Under the pieces are notes generated by a model. It did not search any database, was not told the DNA's origin, and worked only from the letters and a program-made list of their open reading frames with translations. This document shows positions 1 through 8,140 of a stretch of 20,840 bases of DNA, piece by piece. Source of the stretch: Gammaproteobacteria bacterium UBA6968 (lineage in GTDB: Bacteria; Pseudomonadota; Gammaproteobacteria; Pseudomonadales; Azotimanducaceae); NCBI GenBank assembly GCA_002450255.1, contig DJYW01000093.1, positions 551 through 21,390 of the forward strand. Direction: 5' to 3'. The translations under genes and the position numbers were made by a program. The number at the start of each line of letters is the position of its first letter. The first letter of the stretch is position 1.

Positions 1-1548
1 GTCATGAATATCGTCGAAGAAATGGCCATAGCAGCAGGCTTGCCAGTACCTCCGGTGTACATAATCCCAGAATCCAGCATCAATGCATTTGCTGCCGGAT
101 TCAGCGCCGATGACGCGGTCATTGGACTCAACCAAGGCACTATCGACCTACTGAACAGAGAAGAATTGCAGGGTGTTGTAGCGCATGAGTTCAGTCATAT
201 CCTGAACGGTGATATGCGCATTAACTTGCGATTAATCGCGTTACTCCACGGCATTTTGTTCATCGGCATGATTGGCTACGGCCTTATGCGCATCAATATG
301 TTCAGTCGGGGACGCAGTAACAACGGCAATGCTTTGCTCTTCCTCGGCATCGGGCTGACGGTCGTTGGCTATGCGGGAACATTTTTTGGCAACCTCATCA
401 AAGCCGCCGTGAGCCGCCAGCGCGAATACTTAGCAGATGCGTCTGCCGTACAATTCACGCGGTCGCCAAACGGTATTGCCGACGCTCTAAAAAAGATTGG
501 GGGTCTCGAGGCCGGCTCCACCATTGAACAGCCCGCGGCAAACGAAGCGAGCCATATGTTCTTTGGTCAAATACGTCAGTTTTTCTCATTAATGGCAACC
601 CACCCTCCGTTGGAAGAACGAATCCAGGCCATTCAGCCCGGTTGGAAAGGCACGATAAAATCCGGCAGTAACTCGACTGCAAGCCAGCCGAACCAGGTCA
701 GCGGCCTGCACGCGGGCGCGGCCAGCGAGTCACTTCAGCCTGCAAACTTCAATATATCCGCCGCAGAGCAATCGCTCACGGCGCGGATCGGTCAAGCTGA
801 TCTAAACGCCGCTCGCAAAAGTCTTGCTGACTTACCTGCTTCGTTAACAGATGCGGCACGCGATCCATTTGATGCCAGAGCCTTGATCTACGCTTTGCTG
901 GTTGATCACGACAACAAAATCGCCAGCTTGCAACTAAAAATTATTGAGAACCAGGCTCAAACCGGCATCCACGAGCGAGTTACGCTCTTTCTACCCGCTC
1001 TGGCTGGCACTCACAAAAGCGCTGCTTTGACCTTATTGGAAATTGCGCTGCCGACGCTCAAGCAACTGTCATCGCACCAATACCATGTGTTTAAAACCAA
1101 TGTTCTTGAGTTAATTGTCGCCGATACGGAAGTAGATATTTTTGAATGGGTACTTCACCGTATGCTGATCAAAGTTCTGGACGCACACTTCGGCGGCAAT
1201 CCGGCGTCATTGTTCCGCAAAAGCTATCGACTGCGGCAAGTATCTAACGATGTTTATCTAGTTCTGGCAACATTGGCTCGCTACAGCCCATATGGCGAAG
1301 CGGCGCTAAGGCGCGGACTGAAGAGCCTGCATCTTGAGCCAAACAAATTGCAGCTGGCGTCCTTCGATTACCACCATATAAACGAAGCGTTGAGCCGTTT
1401 GGAACGCCTTAAGCCGCAGCACAAACAACAATTAGTCGACGCTTTAGTGGAAACCGCCGCCGAGGATGGGGAGATAAATTTCGAAGAAAGAGCCCTACTC
1501 ACAGGCATCTGCGCGACCTTGGATGTGCCGGTGCCGCCAGCAGTTTAA
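1..1548 (+). CDS. M48 family membrane zinc metalloprotease with TerB-like C-terminal domain (5' end outside window)
   Basis: HtpX-like membrane endopeptidase, a family that degrades misfolded membrane proteins with the active site on the cytoplasmic face. Counting from the first ATG (base 4), the zinc motif HEFSH is at residues 61-65 and the third ligand lies in EYLADA at 141-146. Two hydrophobic segments, about 74-97 and 109-134, sit between and around them, as in HtpX. The frame is open back to base 1, and homologues carry N-terminal membrane helices ahead of a segment like MNIVEEMAIAAG, so the true start is upstream and this is a 5'-truncated view. After a low-complexity linker (about 220-260) comes a long helical region ending in AAEDGEINFEERALL, which resembles the acidic loop of TerB-like domains. 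Typical HtpX is about 290 residues, so this is the larger class. The protease call is firm; the TerB assignment is by motif only. Confidence 0.9.
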   Translation, partial: VMNIVEEMAIAAGLPVPPVYIIPESSINAFAAGFSADDAVIGLNQGTIDLLNREELQGVVAHEFSHILNGDMRINLRLIALLHGILFIGMIGYGLMRINMFSRGRSNNGNALLFLGIGLTVVGYAGTFFGNLIKAAVSRQREYLADASAVQFTRSPNGIADALKKIGGLEAGSTIEQPAANEASHMFFGQIRQFFSLMATHPPLEERIQAIQPGWKGTIKSGSNSTASQPNQVSGLHAGAASESLQPANFNISAAEQSLTARIGQADLNAARKSLADLPASLTDAARDPFDARALIYALLVDHDNKIASLQLKIIENQAQTGIHERVTLFLPALAGTHKSAALTLLEIALPTLKQLSSHQYHVFKTNVLELIVADTEVDIFEWVLHRMLIKVLDAHFGGNPASLFRKSYRLRQVSNDVYLVLATLARYSPYGEAALRRGLKSLHLEPNKLQLASFDYHHINEALSRLERLKPQHKQQLVDALVETAAEDGEINFEERALLTGICATLDVPVPPAV

Positions 1549-1776
1549 AAATGGCTTCCCCAAAACAGGTAGAGGAAGTCGACGTGATAACAGGATGAAT
1601 AAGAAACAACCGAATCACGGCTACCGATCCAAAAAGCTGATTCGCAAACGCTTGTCTACAAGAGCTTGTTCATATGAGCTTTACCGCCGAGGCTAAACCG
1701 GAACCGCACAACACTCGATAACCTTTTCGTCATAGCCTTGTGCCTTGGGAATAACCTGTTCATTGCCTGTGGATAA
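1549..1776. other. Intergenic region upstream of ppx
   Basis: Holds 228 bases with no convincing gene. A 33-codon basic reading frame (1595-1696) begins at an ATG whose only nearby purine run is too close to act as a ribosome binding site. The right end carries a perfect consensus DnaA box. No clear terminator or -35/-10 pair was found. Confidence 0.5.
1768..1776 (-). promoter_or_regulatory. Perfect consensus DnaA box (TTATCCACA on the minus strand)
   Basis: The plus strand reads TGTGGATAA directly before the GTG at 1777. A nine-base match is expected by chance roughly once in several windows of this size. A regulatory role is therefore only a possibility, and the site is single rather than clustered as in an origin. 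Confidence 0.25.
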
Positions 1777-3387
1777 GTGTGGGCAGATCAGCCAAACCGT
1801 ATTAAACTTCAGGTTTTCCGCAACGGTATGTCAGTGGCACAAAGCTATTCCAATACGAATACCCATCCGGCCTTATTGGGCGAAGGTACCGGGCCTCAGC
1901 TTGGCGCCGTCGACTTAGGCTCGAATAGCTTCCACCTCCTCATAGCACAAGAATCTGACGGTCGGATTCAGTTTTTAGACAAGCACAAAGAAATGGTGCG
2001 ACTCGCTGAGGGATTACGCGACGACAACACCCTCGACCCGCGTGTCGTAGACCGCGCCCTGGCCTGCCTAGACCGCTTCGGTCAGCGACTACGCCCGGTC
2101 AACCAGCAGAACCTGCGCATCGTCGGAACAAATACTCTGCGTAAAGCCAGCAATGCGGAGGACTTTGTGCGGCGCGCGGAAGAGGCGCTTGGCCATCCTA
2201 TCGAAATTATTTCCGGCCGCGAAGAAGCGCGACTGATTTATTCCGGTGTCTGCCATGATCTGGGTGATCAGTCAGAACAACGCATGGTGGTGGACATTGG
2301 CGGTGGCAGCACAGAATTAATCATTGGAAAGGACTACATTCCAGAAGCGCTGGAAAGCCTGTTTATGGGCTGTGTTTCTATGTCGAGCAAACACTTTGCC
2401 GATGGTCGAGTTACCTCACAAGCCATGCACCGGGCAATCAATGATGCGTTAGTCGAATGCGAGCCGATTGTTCAACCCTTCTGCGCCCGTGGTTGGGAAA
2501 GCGTGATCGGCGCCTCTGGCACGATCAACTCAATAAGCGATGTCTTAATAGCGCGCGGTGGCGCCGACGTCATCACTGCGAGCGCTCTAGATGAACTCGT
2601 TGAAGATCTTGTCGCTGCGGGTAGTGTGGATGCCCTCAATTCACCCGGATTGTCCAGTGAGCGTGAGTCGGTTTTTGCGGGCGGTTTAGCCATTTTGGTT
2701 GGCGTATTTCGTGCCTTCAACATCCAACGCATGGCCCCGGCACAAAGCGCTTTGCGAGAGGGACTCATCTACGATCTGCTTGGTCGACAGCATCACGAAG
2801 ACATTCGCGATGCCACCGTACAAGGCCTCATGCAGCGCTTTAACATCGACTGGCTACAAGCGCGACAAGTACGCGAAACCGCATTGAGTCTTCTCTCGCA
2901 AGTCGCTTTGGATTGGCGGTTAACCGAGCCAGAAGACAAGCTGCTAATTCGCTGGGCCGCTGACCTACATGAAATAGGTATGGACATTGCGCACGCGGGC
3001 TACCACAAGCACGGCGGTTATCTGCTGTCGAACATGGACATGCCCGGATTCTCGAGCTCCAAACAAAACCAATTAGCCAGGTTGGTGCGGGTGCATCGTC
3101 GCCGTATCGCCGACAACGCTGGCTTGGACAGCACTTCCAAGCTCATGCGCTTGGCAATTTTGTTACGTCTATCCGCCGTTTTCCATCGTGGTCGAGAGCG
3201 AAAGCCCCTGCCCCATATCAACTTGCAAGCAGAGCCGTCGAGCGGCACAGGCTGTTACCTAAAACTTAGGCTTTCCTTGCCGCAAGAATGGCTGGCAACG
3301 CATCCGTTGACTCGACTCGATCTAGCCAACGAAGCAAATTTTCTAATGGACGTCGGCGTCGCTCTCAGTGTAACCAAACACGTTTAG
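1777..3387 (+). CDS. ppx: Exopolyphosphatase (Ppx/GppA family)
   Basis: Releases terminal phosphate from inorganic polyphosphate in the cytoplasm; family members may also hydrolyse pppGpp. The actin-like ATPase fold is clear. With the GTG start, the first phosphate loop GAVDLGSNSFH is at 43-53, GTNTLR at 117-122, ISGREEARLI with the likely catalytic glutamate near 149-150, VVDIGGGSTELIIG at 171-184, and GASGTI further on. The C-terminal HD-like helical region (DLHEIGMDIAHAGYHKHGGY) matches full-length Ppx, and the length is close to the E. coli enzyme of about 510 residues. The start is uncertain: GTG 1777 has a poor GGA-type site, while ATG 1828 (17 codons in) fits the family's short N-terminus but also lacks a good site. 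The gene converges on ppk1, whose stop is 76 bases beyond this stop. Confidence 0.95.
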   Translation: MWADQPNRIKLQVFRNGMSVAQSYSNTNTHPALLGEGTGPQLGAVDLGSNSFHLLIAQESDGRIQFLDKHKEMVRLAEGLRDDNTLDPRVVDRALACLDRFGQRLRPVNQQNLRIVGTNTLRKASNAEDFVRRAEEALGHPIEIISGREEARLIYSGVCHDLGDQSEQRMVVDIGGGSTELIIGKDYIPEALESLFMGCVSMSSKHFADGRVTSQAMHRAINDALVECEPIVQPFCARGWESVIGASGTINSISDVLIARGGADVITASALDELVEDLVAAGSVDALNSPGLSSERESVFAGGLAILVGVFRAFNIQRMAPAQSALREGLIYDLLGRQHHEDIRDATVQGLMQRFNIDWLQARQVRETALSLLSQVALDWRLTEPEDKLLIRWAADLHEIGMDIAHAGYHKHGGYLLSNMDMPGFSSSKQNQLARLVRVHRRRIADNAGLDSTSKLMRLAILLRLSAVFHRGRERKPLPHINLQAEPSSGTGCYLKLRLSLPQEWLATHPLTRLDLANEANFLMDVGVALSVTKHV

Positions 3388-3452
3388 CAAGCCTGCGTGA
3401 ACCGCATCGGCCAACATCGAATCCGCTACCTAGCAAATTGAGACCTGCAGAC

Positions 3453-3479
3453 GCATGCACCGCTCAACTGAGCGCATGC
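3453..3479. terminator. Possible bidirectional terminator hairpin between ppx and ppk1
   Basis: Two copies of the palindrome GCATGC (3453-3458 and 3474-3479) flank the inverted repeat GCTCA (3462-3466) / TGAGC (3469-3473), giving a bulged hairpin. The ppk1 stop codon lies inside it. No T run follows on either strand, so intrinsic termination is doubtful; it could act with Rho or simply block read-through from the convergent genes. Confidence 0.3.
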
Positions 3480-5542
3480 ATCAGAACTTCCTGCGCCGCG
3501 TGCCGCTTTTTGCGATTAATTTGGCGCACATAGGTTCCATCCGACATGAGCTCCCAAGATTGCGCATTGTCTGACCAATAATTCTCGAACGTCTCACGCC
3601 AGATCCTGGCCTTAATCGTATCGTCTGTTATCGGAAAGCACGTTTCGACGCGTTTAAAAAAGTTGCGCCCCATCCAGTCAGCACTAGACAGGTACAGCAG
3701 GTGCTCACCACCATTTTCAAAAGCAAACACACGAGTGTGCTCAAGGAATCGTCCTATAACCGAACGCACCGCGATGTTCTCGGATACACCCGGAACTCCT
3801 GGCCGCAACGTGCAAATGCCGCGAACCAATAGTTGTATTTTCACTCCGGCCTGCGAAGCTTCATACAACGCTTTGATGATTTGCGGTTCAACCAGCGAGT
3901 TCATTTTTGCGTATATTCCCGCCGCATTACCTGCTTTCGCATTGGCAATTTCGGTCTCGATGAAATCCTGAATACCGCTGTGAAGGGTGAAGGGCGCCTG
4001 CAGCATCTTCTTTAACTTGCCAGCCTTTCCCATAGCAGTAATTTGCTGAAACAACTTCTGCACGTCCTCACCCAATTCTCTATCGCACGAAAGCAGACCA
4101 TAATCGGTGTAGAGGCGTGTGGTTTGAATATGATAATTGCCAGTGCCGAGGTGCACATAGCGTGATAACGATCGCCCTTCGCGGCGAATGACCAAGCACA
4201 TTTTGGCATGCGTCTTGTGTCCGACCACACCGTAAACCACCTGGGCGCCAGCGGATTGCAATTTGGTTGCCAGCTCGATATTGGCTTCTTCATCAAAACG
4301 CGCGCGCAGCTCAATCACAACTAGAACTTCTTTACCACGGCTAGCCGCGTCAACCAGCGCATCGACCACCGCAGATTCAGTGCCTGTGCGGTACAAAGTC
4401 TGCCGAATAGATAAGACGTTAGAGTCGCGAGCAGCCTGACGCAAAAAATCTACGAAGGGCGCGAACGACTCAAACGGATGGTGTAGTAAAATATCGCCAC
4501 GCCGCAGCACCTCAAATATACCGTCCGAACCGCGCAACGGTTCGGGAATGCTTGGGGTAAACCCGGGATACTTTAAATCAGGGCGTTCAACCAAATCCGG
4601 CACCGTTGCCAAGCGCATCAAATTCACTGGACCATTGCAACGATAGACCGAGTCCATACCGAGTTCGAATTGGTCGGCAAGAAACTCTGCCAGTTTCTCA
4701 GGACAGTCCTTGGCAACCTCAAGGCGCACTGCACTGCCGTAGCGGCGGGCAGACAATTCGCCTTCCAATGCAATCAGCAAATCGTCTATGGCCTCTTCAT
4801 CGACGAACAAATCACTGTTGCGAGTTACTCGAAACTGATAACAGCCGGTCGCTTTCATGCCGGAAAACAAATCAGATATGTGAGCAGACACGATCGAAGA
4901 AAGCAGCACAAACTCATTTGGTGACGACGCGATGCTCTCCGGCAAGCGAATAACTCGCGGCAGCGAGCGCGGCGCCTGCACAATCGCTTGGCCACTATTA
5001 CGGCCGAATGCGTCTTTGCCTTCTAAACCAACGATAAAGGCCAGGCTTTTATTGAGCGGCTCAGGGAATGGATGCGCGGGATCCAGCCCTACCGGGGTAA
5101 TGATCGGAGCCAGCTCACGATTAAAATACCGACCAAGCCACTCATCTTGCGAGGGACTCCAATCATCTGGACCGAGAAAAGCTATTTGCTCTTCTTGTAA
5201 CGCCGGCTGCAGCACGTCGGTGAGGATACGGTACTGCTCATCAATAATACCTCTAGCGCTCGCGGAGATGCGTTCAAGCTGCTCGCGCGGGTTCAGGTTA
5301 TCCGGACCGCGTTGTGTGGATCCAAAAGTATTTTGTTGTTTTATGCCTGCCACACGAATTTCAAAAAATTCGTCGAGCACCGAACTGGCAATACATAGGA
5401 AACGTAACCGCTCCAGCAACGGAACGGTGGTATCCAGGGACAGCGCCAACACCCGGCGGATAAATTCCAGTTGCGCGAGCTCGCGGTTGATATACAGATC
5501 CGGGCTAGACAGCTTATGGTGCTTTGGGGCGTGTTCTTTCAT
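3464..5542 (-). CDS. ppk1: Polyphosphate kinase 1
   Basis: Reversibly transfers the gamma-phosphate of ATP to polyphosphate. The 692-residue length agrees with E. coli PPK (688). The N-terminal domain opens with YINRELAQLEFIRRV (18-32) and continues into SSVLDEFFEIRVAG. The two phospholipase-D-like catalytic domains are intact. The autophosphorylated histidine is H445 in GHKTHAK, and the second active-site histidine is H602 in LEHTRVFAFENGG. Their spacing of 157 residues equals the 435-to-592 spacing in the E. coli enzyme. The segment YVHLGTGNYH (462-471) and the SSADWM signature (619-624) are also present. The ATG at 5540-5542 has only a weak A-rich upstream region. It is the synthetic counterpart of the convergent ppx, and no other phosphate gene adjoins it. 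Confidence 0.97.
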   Translation of the reverse strand: MKEHAPKHHKLSSPDLYINRELAQLEFIRRVLALSLDTTVPLLERLRFLCIASSVLDEFFEIRVAGIKQQNTFGSTQRGPDNLNPREQLERISASARGIIDEQYRILTDVLQPALQEEQIAFLGPDDWSPSQDEWLGRYFNRELAPIITPVGLDPAHPFPEPLNKSLAFIVGLEGKDAFGRNSGQAIVQAPRSLPRVIRLPESIASSPNEFVLLSSIVSAHISDLFSGMKATGCYQFRVTRNSDLFVDEEAIDDLLIALEGELSARRYGSAVRLEVAKDCPEKLAEFLADQFELGMDSVYRCNGPVNLMRLATVPDLVERPDLKYPGFTPSIPEPLRGSDGIFEVLRRGDILLHHPFESFAPFVDFLRQAARDSNVLSIRQTLYRTGTESAVVDALVDAASRGKEVLVVIELRARFDEEANIELATKLQSAGAQVVYGVVGHKTHAKMCLVIRREGRSLSRYVHLGTGNYHIQTTRLYTDYGLLSCDRELGEDVQKLFQQITAMGKAGKLKKMLQAPFTLHSGIQDFIETEIANAKAGNAAGIYAKMNSLVEPQIIKALYEASQAGVKIQLLVRGICTLRPGVPGVSENIAVRSVIGRFLEHTRVFAFENGGEHLLYLSSADWMGRNFFKRVETCFPITDDTIKARIWRETFENYWSDNAQSWELMSDGTYVRQINRKKRHAAQEVLMHALS

Positions 5543-5913
5543 ATTCGTATTTTCATTTGCGAACTGTGTATTGCATGCGCGTTACTCAGCTACTTTGTTG
5601 CCACGACCCGAGATAGCCGCTTCGCTCCGGCTCCGCATTGTCTGACATTCAATTTGCGATGCTAGTAGTGGACTATGGTACCGCGGCCTTTGTAACAGAT
5701 TGGTTATTATTTATGCGTCACCACACAGGAACAAGATGCCCGATCCGGAGGCTAACAAACCAGGGCCATGGAGCGGTGCGCTCATGTTATCGAAACGCGG
5801 CAGCAAACCCATAACCCTTCCCAATCTCGCCCCTTTGTTTTGCGTCTTATTAGCTGGAGGTATTTTCCATCGTGTGATCCGCGCTACTATCGCAGCTTTT
5901 GCGGACTCTTCGG
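5543..5913. other. Divergent intergenic region between ppk1 and cmoA
   Basis: These 371 bases must hold the ppk1 (-) and cmoA (+) promoters. I found no convincing Pho box or paired -35/-10. A short imperfect hairpin, AGCCG-loop-CGGCT, lies near 5615-5633. A possible reading frame of about 74 codons starts at ATG 5733 behind an AGGA and overruns the cmoA start in another frame. Its translation has one short hydrophobic patch and no family I recognise, so it is not called as a gene. Confidence 0.4.
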
Positions 5914-6651
5914 ATGCAAGACGAAATTTACCGAATGCAACAAGACCATATTGTTGACTTCGCTTTTACAGCCGAAGTCGCATCGGTCTTCCCCGATATG
6001 ATCAGACGCTCGGTCCCCGGGTACGAACTGATCGTGCCCATGAGTGGTCTCATGGCCGCCCAACACGTTACCGACGATGCCATAGTCTTCGACTTAGGCT
6101 GTTCTCTAGGTGCCTGCAGTCTCGCTCTACTCAAGTACTGCCAAAGCGACTCTCTCAAGATTATAGCAGTAGACAATGCGCCAGCCATGATCGATCGGGC
6201 GCAGCAAAGCATCCGCGACCCGCGCATCAGCTTCTTGAAGGACGACATCGAAAACGTTGCAGTTACCGGGGCCAACGTCGTTATGCTGAATTTCGTCGTG
6301 CAGTTTCTCGAGCCTGCGAAACGCGATGCCCTCATCAAACGCCTGGCACAAGAAATGGCGCCGGGTGGTATGCTGATCTTATCTGAAAAAGTCTCCGAAC
6401 AGCCGGCACCAGACGTCGGCGCGTCTTATGCAGAGTTGCACCATATGTGGAAGCAAGCGAACGGCTATAGCGCGCTGGAAGTTGCACAAAAACGTCAGGC
6501 CCTTGAAAACGTCATGCGCGTCCAAACTGAAGCCGATCACAATCAACGTCTACATCAAGCGGGGTTCTGCGGCGTCCGACAATGGTTTCGCTGCCTGAAT
6601 TGGGCTTCCTTTATCGCTTATACGCCGGAAATTTCCGGCACGGGCCAATAG
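5914..6651 (+). CDS. cmoA: Carboxy-S-adenosyl-L-methionine synthase
   Basis: CmoA converts SAM and prephenate to carboxy-SAM and phenylpyruvate, supplying the carboxymethyl donor used by CmoB on tRNA. The 245-residue product aligns along its length with E. coli CmoA (247). Landmarks are VFPDMIRRSVPGYELI near the N-terminus, the SAM-binding glycine motif FDLGCSLGACSL, IIAVDNAPAMIDRA with the acidic ribose-binding residue, VVMLNFVVQFLEP, and LILSEKVSEQ. C-terminal ANGYSALEVAQKRQALENVM is characteristic of the family. ATG 5914 is preferred over the in-frame TTG at 5899 because it gives the family length and has a GGA eight bases upstream. It is followed after 13 bases by cmoB, so the two probably share a transcript. 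Confidence 0.96.
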   Translation: MQDEIYRMQQDHIVDFAFTAEVASVFPDMIRRSVPGYELIVPMSGLMAAQHVTDDAIVFDLGCSLGACSLALLKYCQSDSLKIIAVDNAPAMIDRAQQSIRDPRISFLKDDIENVAVTGANVVMLNFVVQFLEPAKRDALIKRLAQEMAPGGMLILSEKVSEQPAPDVGASYAELHHMWKQANGYSALEVAQKRQALENVMRVQTEADHNQRLHQAGFCGVRQWFRCLNWASFIAYTPEISGTGQ

Positions 6652-6664
6652 CAACCTAGCTTAC

Positions 6665-7630
6665 GTGTCTGCCAACCTACCTCTTTTCAAACCGTTTCCA
6701 GCAGTACCGTCGCATTTGCAAGACTGGCCGATGGATGCGGCGATGGCGCGTTTCACGCTCGCTCACCACGGCGATATGCAAGGCTGGCAAACCGCGCTCA
6801 GCCAACTACCTGCCGCGACTTCTGCCGAGCTTTTCGATGCCGCCAGCGTTACGCTAAAACTTGAGCTCGCGGATCCTGCCCACGCAGATCAAATGCTCGC
6901 AAGCTTGCAAGCACTGCACCCCTGGCGAAAGGGTCCATGGCAGATTGGTCCGATACATATCGACACCGAATGGCGTAGCGATTGGAAGTGGAACCGACTA
7001 AAACCCATCGTGACCTCGCTGGCTGGCAGCCGCATCCTCGACATTGGCTGCGGTAACGGATACTTTGGGTGGCGAATGCTAGCGGCAGGTGCAACCGAAG
7101 TAGTGGGGATAGATCCAACGCTTGTTTTTTGCATGCAACATCAGGCCGTGCAACGCTATGCACGTCACCCGCGCCACTGGGTGCTGCCGCTGCGCATAGA
7201 GGAACTGCCTCTTACAAGGCAGTTTGATCACGTCTTTAGCATGGGCGTGTTATATCACCGCCGCGACCCCCTTGAGCACATCAACAGCCTCGTCGCGTTA
7301 ACCGAGCTTGGCGGGATGCTTGTGCTGGAAACCCTGCTCGTTGACGGGCCCGACTCGCTGAGACCAAACGACCGCTACGCACGCATGCGCAACGTTTGGT
7401 GCCTGCCAACAGCCGACCAGATAATCGATTGGTTGGAACAGGCGGGCTGCGGGGATATTACCATCATCGATGTAAGTCCGACCCTGGTTGCCGAGCAACG
7501 CAGTACCGCCTGGATGCGTTTTGAATCGCTCGCTGAAGCTCTCGATCCCACCGATAGCAAACGCACAGTGGAGGGTCATCCTGCGCCGTTGCGCGGCATC
7601 TTTGTAGCGAGACCCCACGCCGCAAAATAA
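6665..7630 (+). CDS. cmoB: tRNA U34 carboxymethyltransferase
   Basis: CmoB transfers the carboxymethyl group of carboxy-SAM to 5-hydroxyuridine-34 of tRNAs, forming cmo5U (uridine-5-oxyacetic acid), which widens wobble decoding. The 321-residue product matches E. coli CmoB (323) closely. Landmarks are HPWRKGPWQIGPIHIDTEWRS, the Rossmann motif ILDIGCGNGYFGWRM, VGIDPT, the diagnostic VFSMGVLYHRRDPLEHI, LVLETLLVDG, DRYARMRNVW, and the C-terminal TVEGHPAPLRG. The start is GTG at 6665 with no strong ribosome binding site. Its position 13 bases after the cmoA stop suggests translational coupling, and the resulting length agrees with the family. This is a complete cmoA-cmoB pair; no hydroxylation gene (trhP/trhO type) is in the window. 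Confidence 0.96.
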   Translation: MSANLPLFKPFPAVPSHLQDWPMDAAMARFTLAHHGDMQGWQTALSQLPAATSAELFDAASVTLKLELADPAHADQMLASLQALHPWRKGPWQIGPIHIDTEWRSDWKWNRLKPIVTSLAGSRILDIGCGNGYFGWRMLAAGATEVVGIDPTLVFCMQHQAVQRYARHPRHWVLPLRIEELPLTRQFDHVFSMGVLYHRRDPLEHINSLVALTELGGMLVLETLLVDGPDSLRPNDRYARMRNVWCLPTADQIIDWLEQAGCGDITIIDVSPTLVAEQRSTAWMRFESLAEALDPTDSKRTVEGHPAPLRGIFVARPHAAK

Positions 7631-7682
7631 AGCCGACTATTGCGAAGCAGAGCAAACAAACTTACCCCAACCTTGACGACTT

Positions 7683-7726
7683 AGACCCATTAAACCCGCT
7701 AGACCCACTGCCCCCGCACAGACCCA
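7683..7726. repeat. Three AGACCCA direct repeats
   Basis: AGACCCA occurs at 7683, 7701 and 7720, with a related TAAACCC between the first two. The period of 18-19 bases is close to two helical turns. The copies are short and the stretch is C-rich, so this may be a simple-sequence effect rather than an operator array. Confidence 0.35.
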
Positions 7727-8129
7727 TCTGGGGCGCTGGAGCACCAACAATCCCAAATGCCGAGCGCAGCGCAAAAGCATATCTAACATTTATTATTCGC
7801 TATCCAGCTACACCAGGTAGGGCGTAGTAGTTTACCCAATAGGCTATCGCTGACCCTCAATAAGCCCGACAAATCAGGGCCGATCATGTTATCTGCGCCC
7901 GCGAGCAATGAAGGCGAAAAGCTGCAAAGCACCCTTGCTCCGTTCATAGTAGGCACTTCCGCTTATAGATTCTTTGGCCGAGCGATATAGCGTATTGCAA
8001 GATCGCAAAGACGGAATGGAATACTTTAACGCCCGCTTTTCGATACGGATAACCAGGGAACGATAGAAGTCCCAACCTCACAAATCGCGACGTAAGCGCG
8101 CTACGCGAGCAATCAAATTGATGGCAGGT

Positions 8130-8134
8130 AGGAG
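8130..8134 (+). promoter_or_regulatory. Ribosome binding site of the flavin monooxygenase
   Basis: AGGAG lies six bases before ATG 8141. It is one of the best matches in the window and fixes the start. Confidence 0.8.
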
Positions 8135-8140
8135 ATTAAT

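Larger units (their letters stand above)
7631..8140. other. 510-base region without a recognisable gene
   Basis: It lies between cmoB and the flavin monooxygenase. All frames are broken by frequent stops. The left part has a C-rich stretch with three AGACCCA heptamers (7683-7689, 7701-7707, 7720-7726) spaced 18-19 bases apart. Near 8094-8112 there is a GC-rich, partly symmetrical stretch (GCGCGCTACGCG). The promoter of the downstream gene should be in the right half, but I could not pick out a convincing one. Confidence 0.45.

Noticed and set aside
1595..1696. 33-codon basic reading frame upstream of ppx
   Set aside because: No usable ribosome binding site at a proper distance, no recognisable motif, and such short frames are expected by chance.
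1768..1776. Replication origin indicated by a DnaA box
   Set aside because: A single box, no AT-rich unwinding region, no dnaA, dnaN or gidA neighbours.
4606..5645. Long plus-strand frames opposite ppk1 (for example 4932-5645)
   Set aside because: Their translations are rich in Ser, Arg and Cys and lie antisense to a well-supported ppk1; they are shadow frames.
5733..5957. Possible small gene (about 74 codons) between ppk1 and cmoA with AGGA before ATG 5733
   Set aside because: It overlaps the cmoA start in another frame, its translation has no family resemblance and only one short hydrophobic patch. Homology search would be needed to revive it.
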